The notes below the pieces were generated by a model. The model worked only from the letters and a program-made list of their open reading frames with translations, did not search any database and had not been told where the DNA came from. A program made the position numbers and the translations under genes. Below, one piece after another: positions 41,912 to 51,868 of a stretch of DNA of 55,417 bases. The DNA is taken from contig CALVTR010000009.1 in the NCBI GenBank assembly GCA_944362965.1, positions 1 to 55,417 of the forward strand, written 5' to 3'. Numbering within the stretch: the first letter of the stretch is position 1; the number at the start of each line of letters is the position of its first letter. The DNA comes from an uncultured Clostridia bacterium. Its GTDB lineage: Bacteria > Bacillota > Clostridia > Christensenellales > UBA1242.

Positions 41912-43321
41912 ATGAAAGCTATTTTAAAAAACAACTTTATAAAAGTGCTACTACTTATCATTTGCATGGCATTTATTCTAACAGGCTGTGCAACTGTGAG
42001 TGATATAAGAAATCCAGACGGAAGCAAAATATATTTCGACGATATAGTATATTTTGAAGGTCAAATTGCAGTCATTGGCGACTATGTTTACTTTGGAAAC
42101 AGCTACACTGCATCAGACGGAGACAGCTTTGACTATAACGCCGCTGCCCAGACAGGCTATATGTCAAGACTTAACATAGGAGCAACTCTTCAATATAACA
42201 GCGAAGAAGACGAAGATGGTTATGTAAATCCAAGTCCAATAGGTGTTGAACAAGTTGACGACGAAAGACTTATAGGCTATCAAAATCAATATATGTTCGC
42301 ACTTGGCGAGTATCTTTATTTCACATCTGCAAACACCCATAGAACAAGCAATCTAGAAAATGACTACACACAAGTATCGTTATTTAGAGTAAAATTCAAT
42401 GGTAGTGGACTTCAAGAAATTGACACTTTCAGATATGATGAAAATTCAGTTATAACAGCTGAAAAAGGCTCAGATGGAAATTATTATTATATTATCTACT
42501 CACCTACAACAAGCGAAGCAGAGAGTTACAACCTTTACTCAATAAAAATTGGTGATAGAATTGGTGACACTGTAACACTTGCAGAAGACGTAAACTCAGT
42601 TGCTGTTTGCGATGCAAATTCAACAATAAAAAATGTTGTTTACACTATAGATTCTGAAAGAACTGACAGAGAGACAACCGCAGTCAAAGCCGTTGATTTT
42701 GCAACCGGCGAAATCATAGATTATGGCAATAACACAGACGTTGTAGGCACAACAACCACAATGCTTGGAAGAGTTGGTGATATTGTTATCTATAGTTATA
42801 TACAATACACAGAAGATAATGTTTGCTATAAAAACCTTGTCACAGACGATAAATATTTTTCAGGTGGAAATGCATTCCATACACTTTCACCTATATCAAA
42901 TATACAAAGCGCAGGAGACGGCTATATATTTGTATCAGACACAACAAGTGCAGTTATGTATAAAAGCACACTAGGCACTGAAGTTGAAGCTAAAAGACTT
43001 CTTTCATCTAGCGATTACACCGATATATTATTTGTTGATGGTGACTATGTTTACTACTCAAATGACACAAGCATATCAAGAATAAACGTTATAGATAACC
43101 GCGTTCAAACAATGGTGACAATGACAAGTATAATCTCAGGACAATGTGGCTATGACGGCGATTACATTTACTTCTATGCACAACTTGAAAACTCGTCAAG
43201 TGATGACGAAGACACAACAACAGATACAAACTACTACATGTATAGAGTTGACAAAACAGGAGCAAACTCTGACGGCGAATATGCAATAGAGCTATTGAGC
43301 CGCGTTGAAAAACCAGAATAA
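41912..43321 (+). CDS. Lipoprotein with propeller-like repeats
   Basis: The gene encodes 469 residues. The signal peptide ends in lipobox I-L-T-G-C at about residue 26. The mature protein has repeated units with a G-D-Y-V/I-Y-F/Y-x-N/T type strand (VIGDYVYFGNSY, ALGEYLYFTSAN, DGDYVYYSNDTSISRINV, YDGDYIYFYAQL), each ending in a basic R-(I/V) strand. This is the pattern of DUF5050-like beta-propellers. It is probably a membrane-anchored extracellular propeller of unknown ligand. The C-terminus is ELLSRVEKPE. It is monocistronic. Confidence 0.82.
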   Translation: MKAILKNNFIKVLLLIICMAFILTGCATVSDIRNPDGSKIYFDDIVYFEGQIAVIGDYVYFGNSYTASDGDSFDYNAAAQTGYMSRLNIGATLQYNSEEDEDGYVNPSPIGVEQVDDERLIGYQNQYMFALGEYLYFTSANTHRTSNLENDYTQVSLFRVKFNGSGLQEIDTFRYDENSVITAEKGSDGNYYYIIYSPTTSEAESYNLYSIKIGDRIGDTVTLAEDVNSVAVCDANSTIKNVVYTIDSERTDRETTAVKAVDFATGEIIDYGNNTDVVGTTTTMLGRVGDIVIYSYIQYTEDNVCYKNLVTDDKYFSGGNAFHTLSPISNIQSAGDGYIFVSDTTSAVMYKSTLGTEVEAKRLLSSSDYTDILFVDGDYVYYSNDTSISRINVIDNRVQTMVTMTSIISGQCGYDGDYIYFYAQLENSSSDDEDTTTDTNYYMYRVDKTGANSDGEYAIELLSRVEKPE

Positions 43322-43328
43322 AAACAAT

Positions 43329-43357
43329 AACTAGGCTTTTTAGATAAGTCTAGTTTT
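43329..43357 (+). terminator. Terminator of the 41912 lipoprotein gene
   Basis: AACTAGGCTT / AAGTCTAGTT (one G-U pair) is followed by seven T. Confidence 0.8.
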
Positions 43358-43481
43358 TTTATTGTCAAAAGTTAAATAATAAAGTTATCTTTATGTAAAA
43401 ATTTTAGTTTTTATCTAAAAATAAGATATAAAACTTTTTGAATGTGAATTTTATAACAATGAACATAAAATTGTAAAAAAT

Positions 43482-43596
43482 AACTCTTAGTAGGTTTGGC
43501 AACGCGGTTCTAAAATTTTTGGACAAAAATTTTAGTAAATTCTAACGAATTTGCGTGCGTTGCACGCTACCCGCGTTGCCAAACCTACTAAGAGTT
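43482..43596 (+). repeat. Cloverleaf element with a perfect 26-bp outer stem, overlapping the rsmG 3' end
   Basis: The arms 43482-43507 and 43571-43596 are perfect inverted repeats (begin AACTCTTAGTAGGTTTGGCA). Three hairpins fill the inside: 43510-43535 (CTAAAATTTTT / AAAAATTTTAG), 43537-43552 (AAATTC / GAATTT) and 43553-43567 (GCGTGC / GCACGC). The right arm contains the last codons and the TAG stop of rsmG. Confidence 0.94.
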
Positions 43597-44295
43597 TAAA
43601 ATAGGCTTTGTTTTTGGCAAATTTTTGGCTCTAGGATACTTTTTATCTGTGGCTTTGATTTTATCTATAACAAGAATAAAACGCTCGCTATTCACTTCTT
43701 TTAGCTTGAAGTGTTCGGTTTTTTCTATCTTTCCACCAAGCGTTAAAATTGCTTTCTGACCAAGTTTCAACTCTTCTTCTAGTTTGTTTCCTTTATACAT
43801 AAGCACTTTCCCGCCCACCTTAACATAAGGCAGCAGATATTCAGCAAGCGTAGGAATTTGAGCAACTGCCCGCGATAATGCAACGTCAAAATATTCTCTT
43901 TTATTTTTTACATAATCTTCGGCACGAGAGTGCGTTGTTATAACGTCATCAATGCCAAGTTTTAAAAGAAGTTGATTTAGGAAATTTATGCGTTTTTGAA
44001 GACTATCTAAAAGCGTCAACTTAATGTCGGGTCTTAAAATTTTTAGTGGCACACCCGGAAAGCCCGCACCTGTTCCAACGTCAATAACAGTCGCACCCTG
44101 CTTTATATCTTTTTCAGGCAAAACACTGTCAACAAAGTGTTTAACAACAACTTCTTTCTGCTCAGTTATCGCAGTAAGGTTATATTTTTCATTTTCTTCC
44201 ACTAAAAATTTATAGAAAAGCTCAAACTGTTCCACTTGTTTGTCACTAAGATTATAAACATAACTACAGAATATATTTTTTATAAAATCTTTCAT
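43588..44295 (-). CDS. rsmG: 16S rRNA (guanine-527-N7)-methyltransferase RsmG
   Basis: The gene encodes 235 residues. Family features are FYKFLVEENEKYNLTAI, VKHFVDSVLP, the SAM-binding VIDVGTGAGFPGVPLKIL and LLDSLQKRINFLNQLL, then DVALSRAVAQIPTLAEYLLP and KVLMYKGNK. The enzyme methylates G527 of 16S rRNA (also called GidB). It is usually in an operon with mnmG or parA; here it is convergent to the upstream lipoprotein and divergent from parA. The ribosome site is weak (GATGG). The 3' end (K-P-I-L-N-S-stop) lies in the arm of the cloverleaf element. Confidence 0.95.
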   Translation of the reverse strand: MKDFIKNIFCSYVYNLSDKQVEQFELFYKFLVEENEKYNLTAITEQKEVVVKHFVDSVLPEKDIKQGATVIDVGTGAGFPGVPLKILRPDIKLTLLDSLQKRINFLNQLLLKLGIDDVITTHSRAEDYVKNKREYFDVALSRAVAQIPTLAEYLLPYVKVGGKVLMYKGNKLEEELKLGQKAILTLGGKIEKTEHFKLKEVNSERFILVIDKIKATDKKYPRAKNLPKTKPILNS

Positions 44296-44551
44296 ATTTT
44301 ATCCATCATCTCCATGTTAAATGTTAATTATTTAGAGTTTATTATATAGTATATCATATCATAAAATAAAAAAATCGCAAAAATAAATAGAAGGAATTTA
44401 GAAATATCAACTTTTATAATATAAAAATCGGCTGTTTATTAAAAATAATCTTATTTTTTTGGTATATTTTAAAATAAATAAAAAAAATTGGCATAAACAC
44501 TTAAAATTTGTAAACTTTTGTGTTATTATATAGCTATACGAGGTTTAATAT
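44296..44551. other. Divergent rsmG-parA intergenic region
   Basis: This 256-bp gap is AT-rich. Upstream of parA, TG-T-TATTAT near 44519-44527 could be an extended -10, followed by GAGG 8 nt before the parA ATG. No parS site is present here. Confidence 0.4.
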
Positions 44552-45379
44552 ATGGGAAAAATTATTTCAATAGCAAATCAAAAAGGCGGAGTTGGAAAAA
44601 CTACAACCTGCACAAACCTTGCGGCTTATGTTGCTGCAATGGGTAAAAAAGTTTTGGTCATTGACCTAGATTCACAAGGCAACGCAACAAGCGGGCTTGG
44701 TATAGAGAAGAACAAAACCTTAAAAACAATCTATGATTTGATAGCTGGTGATGCGGAACCAAATGAAGTTATCAAACCAACATTAGTTGAAGGACTTGAC
44801 GTTATACCTGCAAATGTTGACCTTGCTGGGCTTGAATTAGAGATTGTTCAAATGCCACAGAGAGAAAAGATTATTAAAAAGGCACTAGAACCGATAAAAG
44901 ATAACTATGATTTTATCATGATAGACTGTCCACCGTCACTCGGTCTTATACCAGTCAACGCACTCACTGCAAGTGATAGTGTCATCATTCCAATACCATG
45001 TGAATTCTATCCACTTGAAGGTCTAACTCAACTTATGAACACAATCAAACTTATCAAATATCATCTTAATCCTTCTATTGACATTGAAGGCGTTGTTATG
45101 ACTATGAAAGACAAACGTTCCAACCTTACAACTCAAGTTGCCGATGAGATTTTAAGATTCTTTGGTAAAAAGGTATTCTTTACATACATTCCAAGAAATG
45201 TTAGACTAGCAGAAGCTCCAAGTCATGGCGAACCTATTTTGATTTATGAACCATCTTCTAAAGGAGCGGAAGCTTACATGTCACTTGCAGAAGAGTTCTT
45301 AGATAGGAATAAGGTTAAATATAATCCTATTACAAAAGATACAAAAATCAAATTAAGAGAGGTGAAAGATAATGGATAA
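44552..45379 (+). CDS. parA: Chromosome-partitioning ATPase ParA (Soj)
   Basis: The gene encodes 275 residues. The deviant Walker A K-G-G-V-G-K-T-T is at about residues 10-17. Walker A' L-V-I-D-L-D-S-Q-G-N-A-T-S-G and Walker B F-I-M-I-D-C-P-P-S-L-G follow, plus IPCEFYPLEGLTQL and RNVRLAEAPSHGEPI, typical of Soj. It is a DNA-dependent ATPase that works with ParB to separate origins and, in Bacillus, modulates DnaA. It overlaps parB by 8 bp. Confidence 0.96.
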   Translation: MGKIISIANQKGGVGKTTTCTNLAAYVAAMGKKVLVIDLDSQGNATSGLGIEKNKTLKTIYDLIAGDAEPNEVIKPTLVEGLDVIPANVDLAGLELEIVQMPQREKIIKKALEPIKDNYDFIMIDCPPSLGLIPVNALTASDSVIIPIPCEFYPLEGLTQLMNTIKLIKYHLNPSIDIEGVVMTMKDKRSNLTTQVADEILRFFGKKVFFTYIPRNVRLAEAPSHGEPILIYEPSSKGAEAYMSLAEEFLDRNKVKYNPITKDTKIKLREVKDNG

Positions 45380-46346
45380 GAAAAAAGGTTTAGGAAGAGG
45401 ACTTGAGTCGTTATTCGGCATATATGAAGAAGATAGTGATGAAAACATAACTAATCAAGAAGCAAAAACAACTGCCAAACCAGTTGAAAAAACTTTAAAT
45501 TCTGGCGACGTTAAAGAGCTTGAAATAAATAAAATACACCCTAACCCAAATCAACCAAGAAAGAACTTTGACGAAGAAGCGTTGCAGGAACTTGCAAGCT
45601 CGATTAAATTGCATGGAGTTATTCAGCCGCTAGTAGTCACCAGACAACAAGACGGAGACTATATGATAATAGCCGGTGAAAGAAGATGGCGTGCTTCTAA
45701 GATGGCAGGACTTGAGAAGGTTCCTGTTGTGGTCAAGGTTTACACAGAAAAACAAATTAAAGAAATATCACTCATAGAAAACCTGCAAAGAGAAGACTTA
45801 AATCCAATAGAAGCAGCTAGAGCTATCAAACAGTTGATGGATGAATACAACTTAACTCAAGAAACAGTGTCAGACCGTATAGGAAAAAGCCGTTCTTCTG
45901 TAGCCAACACTCTTAGACTTTTAACGCTTTATCCAGAGGTCATCCAAATGATTGAAGATGGAAGACTGTCAAGTGGTCATGCTAGAAGCCTTGTAGTTGT
46001 TGACGATACAACGCAGCAAATAAAATTAGCAAAACAAGCAGCAGACGGAAAGATGTCTGTGCGCGAACTGGAAAAAGCGGTTAAAAACTATCTAAATCCA
46101 CCAAAAAATGCTAGCACTAAGGTTAAGGAACAATCTTTAGAACTTAAAGAACTTATCAATGAAATGCAAAGAGTATTTGCAACTAAAGTATCAGCTATAG
46201 GTAACGACAATAAAGGACGTATCTATATTGACTACTATTCAAGAGATGATTTAGATAGACTTGCAGATATGATAGAGCTATTAAAGAAAAAAGAAATAAC
46301 CTTAGGCGACCTTCGCAATTACAACAAGAGACACCCAAATGCCTAA
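45372..46346 (+). CDS. parB: Chromosome-partitioning protein ParB (Spo0J)
   Basis: The gene encodes 324 residues from the ATG at 45372, with AGAGGTG upstream inside parA. Features are GLGRGLESLFG at the N-terminus, IHPNPNQPRKNFDEEAL, the CTP-binding box G-E-R-R-W-R-A, ISLIENLQREDLNPIEAA, and the parS-reading helix-turn-helix QETVSDRIGKSRSSVANTLR, then ALRLLTLYPEV-type and GHARSLV. ParB clamps load at parS and recruit SMC (established). Three parS sites lie 1.6-1.7 kb downstream. The parAB unit likely ends at the hairpin at 46566. Confidence 0.96.
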   Translation: MDKKKGLGRGLESLFGIYEEDSDENITNQEAKTTAKPVEKTLNSGDVKELEINKIHPNPNQPRKNFDEEALQELASSIKLHGVIQPLVVTRQQDGDYMIIAGERRWRASKMAGLEKVPVVVKVYTEKQIKEISLIENLQREDLNPIEAARAIKQLMDEYNLTQETVSDRIGKSRSSVANTLRLLTLYPEVIQMIEDGRLSSGHARSLVVVDDTTQQIKLAKQAADGKMSVRELEKAVKNYLNPPKNASTKVKEQSLELKELINEMQRVFATKVSAIGNDNKGRIYIDYYSRDDLDRLADMIELLKKKEITLGDLRNYNKRHPNA

Positions 46347-46565
46347 AGCTTATTATTAAATAAGCCTTTAGAAATTTATTACAAGTATCACCTCAATGCT
46401 AAAACTTTTATTAAATAAACTTTTAAAAATTATTGTAAGAAACATCTAGTGCATATAAGAAACTATTATAGAAACATCTAAATACTTAAAATTCTTATAA
46501 ATTAAACCTTTAGTAATTTTACAAAAACACCTAAATCTTAAAACTTATATATTTAATAAATCCTT

Positions 46566-46595
46566 AAACCCACTATTTAAATGTGGGTTTTATTA
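46566..46595 (+). terminator. Possible terminator of parAB
   Basis: AAACCCAC / GTGGGTTT (46566-46573, 46583-46590) is followed by TTTTATTATTTT-type sequence, 220 bp after parB. Confidence 0.5.
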
Positions 46596-47902
46596 TTTTA
46601 CTAGAACCATAAACAGTGTGCAATTTATGCTGCCGGATATACACTCATGTTCACTAGTGAACTTTTATTATTTTTCTAAGCAACAATCTCATACATATAA
46701 AAAACTAAGTCTACTTGTGGATTTTTATTATTTTATTAAAACCGCAAACAGTGCATTTTGATATACAAAAATTGCAAAGCACTGACTGATTATTATCACT
46801 TTAAACCACGAAAAGTGCACATATTTCATAGTTCACTAATTGATTTTTATATTTAAGTAAAAGTTCAAATAGTGCATGTAATATTAAAAAGCATGCAACT
46901 ATAAAATCTCCTATAAGCGTTTACGATTATTCGTGAGCAACTAAAACGACGTGAGAAGTGACCTGTTTACACAGATAAAAGAAAACAAATAAAAGAGCCA
47001 CTTAAGGGGGCGGTTTGAAGCAGTTGAACAAGCGATGTAACTTCAACACGCGTTTACGATTTCGCTACAAAAAGCTCTAGGTGTAGTGTAAAATACCGGT
47101 AAAGTCTTGTAGTCTTGATTATGGAATTAAAACTACAAACAGTGCTTTTCGTGTTGTTGTTATATGAAAAACCACTTGGTCCACACAGGCGGACTTTTAT
47201 TATATTATTAAAGCCATAAGCAGTGCGTTTTGTGTTATATAAAAAAAATTACAAAGCACTGATGGTTATTATCAATTTATATCCACAATAGGTGCATTTC
47301 GTGTTTGTGGTTATATGCACTCGAAGTTTACTAATGATTTTTTATTATTGAATCAAAAACTCAAATAGTGCATGTAATTTAAAAAGGTTTACAACTATAA
47401 AATCTTCTAAAAACATTTATATTTACGTTGAAAAATCTGAGAAGAACAGTGAAAACCAACAGCTAAGCCTGCGGTTTTTTACAAAAAGATGGAAACTTAA
47501 TATTAAACCCTCAATATTAGGTAGCGAAACGCGACAGATAGCGGAGTATAGAAATAGGATAACAAGTTTTCATAGATAGCGGAATAGTATAATTTTCATT
47601 TATTATTCTTGGCTATCATTGACCTAAACTCTGGCAGTATAGATTTTAGTAAATAGTTGTCGCAATAGAAAAAGAACTGCCAATGTATTAAATTGATAGA
47701 TGTCTTATAACCAAAAATAAATTACACTTCACTGCATAAATTATCTCTCATTTTTAGTTTTATTTTTCTATTAAGAAGCCTTTTATTTAAAAACTTTTAA
47801 TTGCACTATGGCAATATATTTTATTTTTATTGTTTATTTTATTATACGTTAAAACTTATACTTCAATTTGTAAGTTTAAAACCCTATAATCTAATTTTTT
47901 AA

Positions 47903-47918
47903 TGTTTCACGTGAAACA
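47903..47918. promoter_or_regulatory. parS site 1 (perfect)
   Basis: TGTTTCACGTGAAACA matches the Bacillus subtilis parS consensus over all 16 bp, the palindrome bound by ParB. Confidence 0.95.
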
Positions 47919-48003
47919 AATCGACTCTTACAAAAAGAGTAAACGTAGAAAACAAAAATAATATATATTAAAATACAAAACAAATAATAATATTTATAAA
48001 GAA

Positions 48004-48019
48004 TGTTTCACGTGAAACA
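48004..48019. promoter_or_regulatory. parS site 2 (perfect)
   Basis: This is a second exact copy of TGTTTCACGTGAAACA, 101 bp after the first. Confidence 0.95.
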
Positions 48020-48072
48020 TTATGTTTGAAGTGTTATCTTACTTTAAAACAATATAGCATAGCTTAAGTAAT

Positions 48073-48088
48073 TTTTTCACGTGAAACA
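48073..48088. promoter_or_regulatory. parS site 3 (one mismatch)
   Basis: TTTTTCACGTGAAACA differs from parS only at base 2, 69 bp after site 2. Confidence 0.85.
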
Positions 48089-48262
48089 TTAGATATTTTT
48101 AGATTTAAACCATATAAACAAACTTTGATTAATATCACAAATTACGTTAAAACATTAATATTCCACATATTTTAAAATAAAAAACGCATAGTGCAACTAA
48201 AAGTTTATACAGAAAACAATAAAAATAAAGTTTTAAAATCAGTTGGAAATATAAAATATATA

Positions 48263-48271
48263 TGATATAAT
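48263..48271 (+). promoter_or_regulatory. Extended -10 of the rubrerythrin gene
   Basis: TGA-TATAAT (hexamer 48266-48271) is followed by GGAGG (48278-48282) and ATG at 48289, so the leader is only about 10 nt. Confidence 0.6.
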
Positions 48272-48288
48272 AAACTTGGAGGTTAAAA

Positions 48289-48831
48289 ATGAAAAATTTA
48301 AAAGGAACTAAAACTGAAAAGAATTTAATGGAGGCTTTTGCTGGTGAAAGCCAAGCAAGAAATAAGTATACTTTCTATGCATCTAAAGCTAAGAAAGATG
48401 GTTTTGAACAAATAGCAAGTATTTTTGAAGAAACCGCTAACAATGAGAAAGAACATGCAAAGTTATGGTTTAAAGAATTACATGGCGGAGACGTTCCTTC
48501 AACACTTGAAAATCTTTTAGATGCTGCGGCTGGTGAACATGGTGAATGGACAGACATGTATGTAAGAATGGCAAAAGAAGCTAAAGAAGAAGGATTTGAT
48601 GATATTGCTTTCAAATTTGAAAAAGTTGGCGAAATAGAAAAACGACATGAAGAACGCTATCAAAAACTTGCAGAGCTTGTAAGAGAAAAGAAGGTGTTCA
48701 AGAAAACAGAAAAGCGTATTTGGATATGTCGCAACTGTGGACATATATATGTTGGAGAACAAGCTCCTAAGGTATGCCCAGTATGTAATCATCCAGAATC
48801 ATTCTTTGAACTCTTTGTTGAAGAGTTTTAA
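48289..48831 (+). CDS. rbr: Rubrerythrin
   Basis: The gene encodes 180 residues. The N-terminal ferritin-like diiron domain has LMEAFAGESQARNKYTFY (E-x6-Y), FEETANNEKEHAKLW (E-x-x-H) and, in the second half, EEGFDDIAFKFEKVGEIEKR plus H-E-E-R-Y. The C-terminal rubredoxin-like iron site is W-I-C-R-N-C-G-H-I-Y and K-V-C-P-V-C-N-H-P. It reduces hydrogen peroxide in anaerobes, which fits an anaerobic lifestyle. It is monocistronic, with its own promoter and terminator, and is an isolated gene in the parS-bearing gene desert. Confidence 0.96.
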   Translation: MKNLKGTKTEKNLMEAFAGESQARNKYTFYASKAKKDGFEQIASIFEETANNEKEHAKLWFKELHGGDVPSTLENLLDAAAGEHGEWTDMYVRMAKEAKEEGFDDIAFKFEKVGEIEKRHEERYQKLAELVREKKVFKKTEKRIWICRNCGHIYVGEQAPKVCPVCNHPESFFELFVEEF

Positions 48832-48843
48832 AAATTAGTGAAT

Positions 48844-48872
48844 AAGGGATATCAAGTTGATATCCCTTTTTT
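48844..48872 (+). terminator. Terminator of rubrerythrin
   Basis: AAGGGATATC / GATATCCCTT is followed by a T-run, 12 bp after the stop. Confidence 0.9.
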
Positions 48873-51559
48873 ATTTGACTTTTAAATGAAATTTAATATA
48901 ATAAAAACCAAAAGTGCGAACAACTTAGTGGACGTTTTTTTAAAAATATTTTTTATATAACGCGTATAGTCAGTATAGTGTTTATTTGCGGCTTTACTTA
49001 GTTTGTGTGCTATTTTTTATTTAAAGTGTTTATTAGTCTAAACAATACGTCTATTCATGTATTTAAGTAGTTTTTAAAATAATGCTTTAAATTGGTTAAA
49101 ATTAAATCCATTTTTTATGCGATATATTTAAATTACAAATAGAAGTGTAAGGATAATAATTCTATTATATTTATTTATTTTGTCAATAATTTTTTACTTT
49201 ATATCGCTGATTAAACTTAGATTACAAAACTATGCCAGATTCTTATCCAAACTTTATAGTATGTGGAATGCACTCCCTTTAGTTTTGTTATTACAAGATT
49301 TATAAACCTAAAGTCTACCTTGTCTGCAGTGTAAGATTGAAGGTAATACAAACTTGGTTTATATTACCAGAAGGTGATTTGCCTGCAAGGGCAAGATTGA
49401 TGGTTATACAAACTAAGTTTATATTATTAGAAGTTAAATCTGCCCGTAAGGGCGTGACTGATGGTAATATAAACTTAGTTTATAATATCGTAAGTTGAAC
49501 AAGCAAATAAGGTAGTTATTAGAATGAGACTTGAAACTATTGTGGACAACAGCACGCAAATAATTTATAAGATTTATATATCAATAAAGTCTCTATGTCT
49601 CTTAGTTTATATTTTTGTAAGTTGTGATCAAAATACGCTATACTACTTTTGAGGTTTATATATTAAATTTTTAATTCAGCATATATAGTTTGTATATGGT
49701 TAAAAAGATAATATGCTAATGCTTTATTGATATATAATGATTTATTCTTGTAAGTTCAACAAATACTGTTAAAGCAAATTTGCATTCTGATAGTATTTTG
49801 TCTAAAAACATAAATAATTAAACTTTATTTTAGATATGGTTTATGAGTTTTTTTACTTCTAAAACATATGTTGTTCTATCGCAGTGTAACCTTTTATGTA
49901 AATAAAATAATAGATAACTTCAAGCTTTAATAATAAGGATTTATTTTTTATAATAGGTTCAATATATAAATATAAAGCGATACTGTGTTTTAAATATCTT
50001 TGCAAATAGCAACAATAATAATCTTCAAACCAATCTTTATCAAATTACGACTTGTTTAACTTTACTTTGCAAAAAAAATATATTTGATTTTATTATTAAA
50101 AAATAACCTTTTTAATTAAATATTTAGTCAAATGTAATTAAGTCAAAATAGACAACTTGTTCTTTAATACTATATCATACAATTACATGGGAAAACATAT
50201 ATAGCTATTGTTTTTTTGTTGATAGTCGTTTTCTGTTATATTTAATCGAAAGCAAAAATATATTTTTGACAAACTTTTAATTAGCTTCGTATTGTTTATG
50301 AACACATAATTTTTGGAAAATAAATTATAACAAATATCTCATGTTTTTAGGAAAAATAATTTTCAATCTATAAATATTTGAGCGGATATTGATATACGAA
50401 ATTTGTAAGTCTACCCCCTTCAATTAAGTTCATGTTTTATAATTTTTATTTATTTTAAATTATTTTCTAAATTGGTAATATATTTTTAGAAAAGTAGTGA
50501 TTAATATCTCGACGTTTAATTTTGACAGAGTTCTTGCAAATTACTATATTTATGCTCGTTGTATCAAATATTACGTTGGTTATTATCGGACACTATAAAA
50601 TACAACTCTATCGTGCTTGGTTCGACTTTCAGTATTTTAAACTAAGTTTATATTACCATCAGTCTTGCCTTTGCAGGTAAGTTTACTTTCAATTATAAAA
50701 ATCATACATAATAAAATTTTTACAAGACGAGTTTTTTTCTTACTATATTTACTACTAAACGTATATCAACAGCCAATTATTAGGACTATTAATTTCTGCT
50801 AGCGTTGCAAACTACGTTCAGACAAAGAGTTACAATTTATTGCAATTTCACGTGTTGTTTCTTTACTTTTTTTTAAACTTTTTAAGCCACCCCGAGCACA
50901 AGCCTACGTTTGTTTTTATGCAGCCTAATATATTTTTACAACTCTTTGAAACTTAGATAGTAAAATTTTTGTTTTGTAATGACAAAGACCGCAGTAGAGT
51001 AACTACAAAATTTAAATAACTCGCAGAATTACTCAAATACCACTTTGTTGTGCATTGTTCGATTTTCGATTAATAAATTACATTGCGTAAAACTCAAATA
51101 AAAGTATTATACTAAACAATACTTTCAATAAATAATTCCTTTATATATATGGGATTATTCAGCTTCTTTCACGTAAATCTTTTATTGTGATTTATTTATT
51201 GATAATAATAGAAACATTGCATAAAGCGAAATTTGAATAAGAGAAAATTAAATAATAAAAAATATAAAAATTAAATATAAACACAAAAATTATTTGTAAA
51301 AATCCCGGTGTTCTATTATAACAATTATTTAAAAAAATAGCAAATAAAAAATAACTAAAAATTGTCGAAATTTTTGAAATTTAAATATTTTAATTATTTT
51401 TTAATAACTAAAAAATTATATTATTTTTTATTTACAATATTCGACAATATTTATAAAAAAATAACATAAAATCGCTTTTATTTTTGAATAAAACATTATA
51501 TAATGTTCTTGTTTTGTTAAGCAATTTAACAAAAATAAATTTTGATAAAGGAGTGTTTT
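48873..51559. other. Gene-free 2.7-kb region
   Basis: I see no ORF with a ribosome site on either strand and no RNA gene I recognise. It contains the tandem repeat at 49322-49500 and an inverted related copy near 50638-50685 (AAACTAAGTTTATATTACC then a GCCTTTGCAGG hairpin). The right end (51230-51540) is extremely A/T-rich. Its composition resembles the intergenic DNA of this genome rather than a decayed gene. Such a length is unusual for a bacterial chromosome. Confidence 0.6.
49322..49500 (+). repeat. Three tandem about 60-bp units with two hairpins each
   Basis: The motif GGTAATAnAAACTTnGTTTA begins at 49342, 49402 (as GGTTAT) and 49463, a 60-61-bp period. Each unit has a hairpin around AAACTTAGTTT; the second and third also have CCTGCAAGGGC / CCCGTAAGGGC. 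A related inverted copy lies near 50638-50685. Confidence 0.8.
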
Positions 51560-51868
51560 ATGAAAAACGATATTTTAAAAATATTAGCTAGCAAAGCTAA
51601 GAACAGATTGATCAATAAAAATCTAAGGAATACATACAGTAATGTAGAAGTAAAAATTATTTCAAAGGATGATGATAATTTTTATAACAAAGTAAAGGAA
51701 ATAATGGAAGAAAAGAATTATGTTTATAATCCGCTAAAAAGGCTTATGGATGAAGAAAAATTGATGAAACTAGATGCTCGTGGTCGTGAAAGATATTTGC
51801 TTGAAACTATAGAAAAATATCAAGAAGTTAGACGTAAAATAGAACAGGAAAGAAGTGCAATAGTTTAA
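51560..51868 (+). CDS. Small charged hypothetical protein
   Basis: The gene encodes 102 residues from ATG 51560, six bases after AAAGGAG (an upstream in-frame ATG at 51542 overlaps no ribosome site). The protein is highly charged and helical: MKNDILKILASKAKNRLINK, then KEIMEEKNYVYNPLKRLMDE and ARGRERYLLETIEKYQEVRR. There is no signal peptide and the family is not recognised. It follows the long gene-free region and precedes an exported protein. Confidence 0.65.
   Translation: MKNDILKILASKAKNRLINKNLRNTYSNVEVKIISKDDDNFYNKVKEIMEEKNYVYNPLKRLMDEEKLMKLDARGRERYLLETIEKYQEVRRKIEQERSAIV

Larger units (their letters stand above)
46347..48288. other. Gene-free 1.9-kb region holding parS sites and diverged duplications
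   Basis: I see no ORF with a ribosome site. AGTGC recurs at short intervals (for example near 46616, 46748, 46820, 46878, 47145, 47226, 47366, 48190). The block 46610-46925 is a diverged duplicate of 47130-47412: both run from AACAGTGC past GCAAAGCACTGA to CAAATAGTGCATGTAAT and AACTATAAAATCT. A slightly richer stretch (about 46917-47110) holds GCGTTTACGATT twice. The three parS sites lie at the right end. The function of the rest is unknown. Confidence 0.6.

Noticed and set aside
46917..47110. Possible structural RNA (richer composition, GCGTTTACGATT repeats)
   Set aside because: I could not match it to RNase P RNA, tmRNA, SRP RNA or 6S RNA features, and no promoter/terminator pair frames it; it is noted only within the gene-free region.
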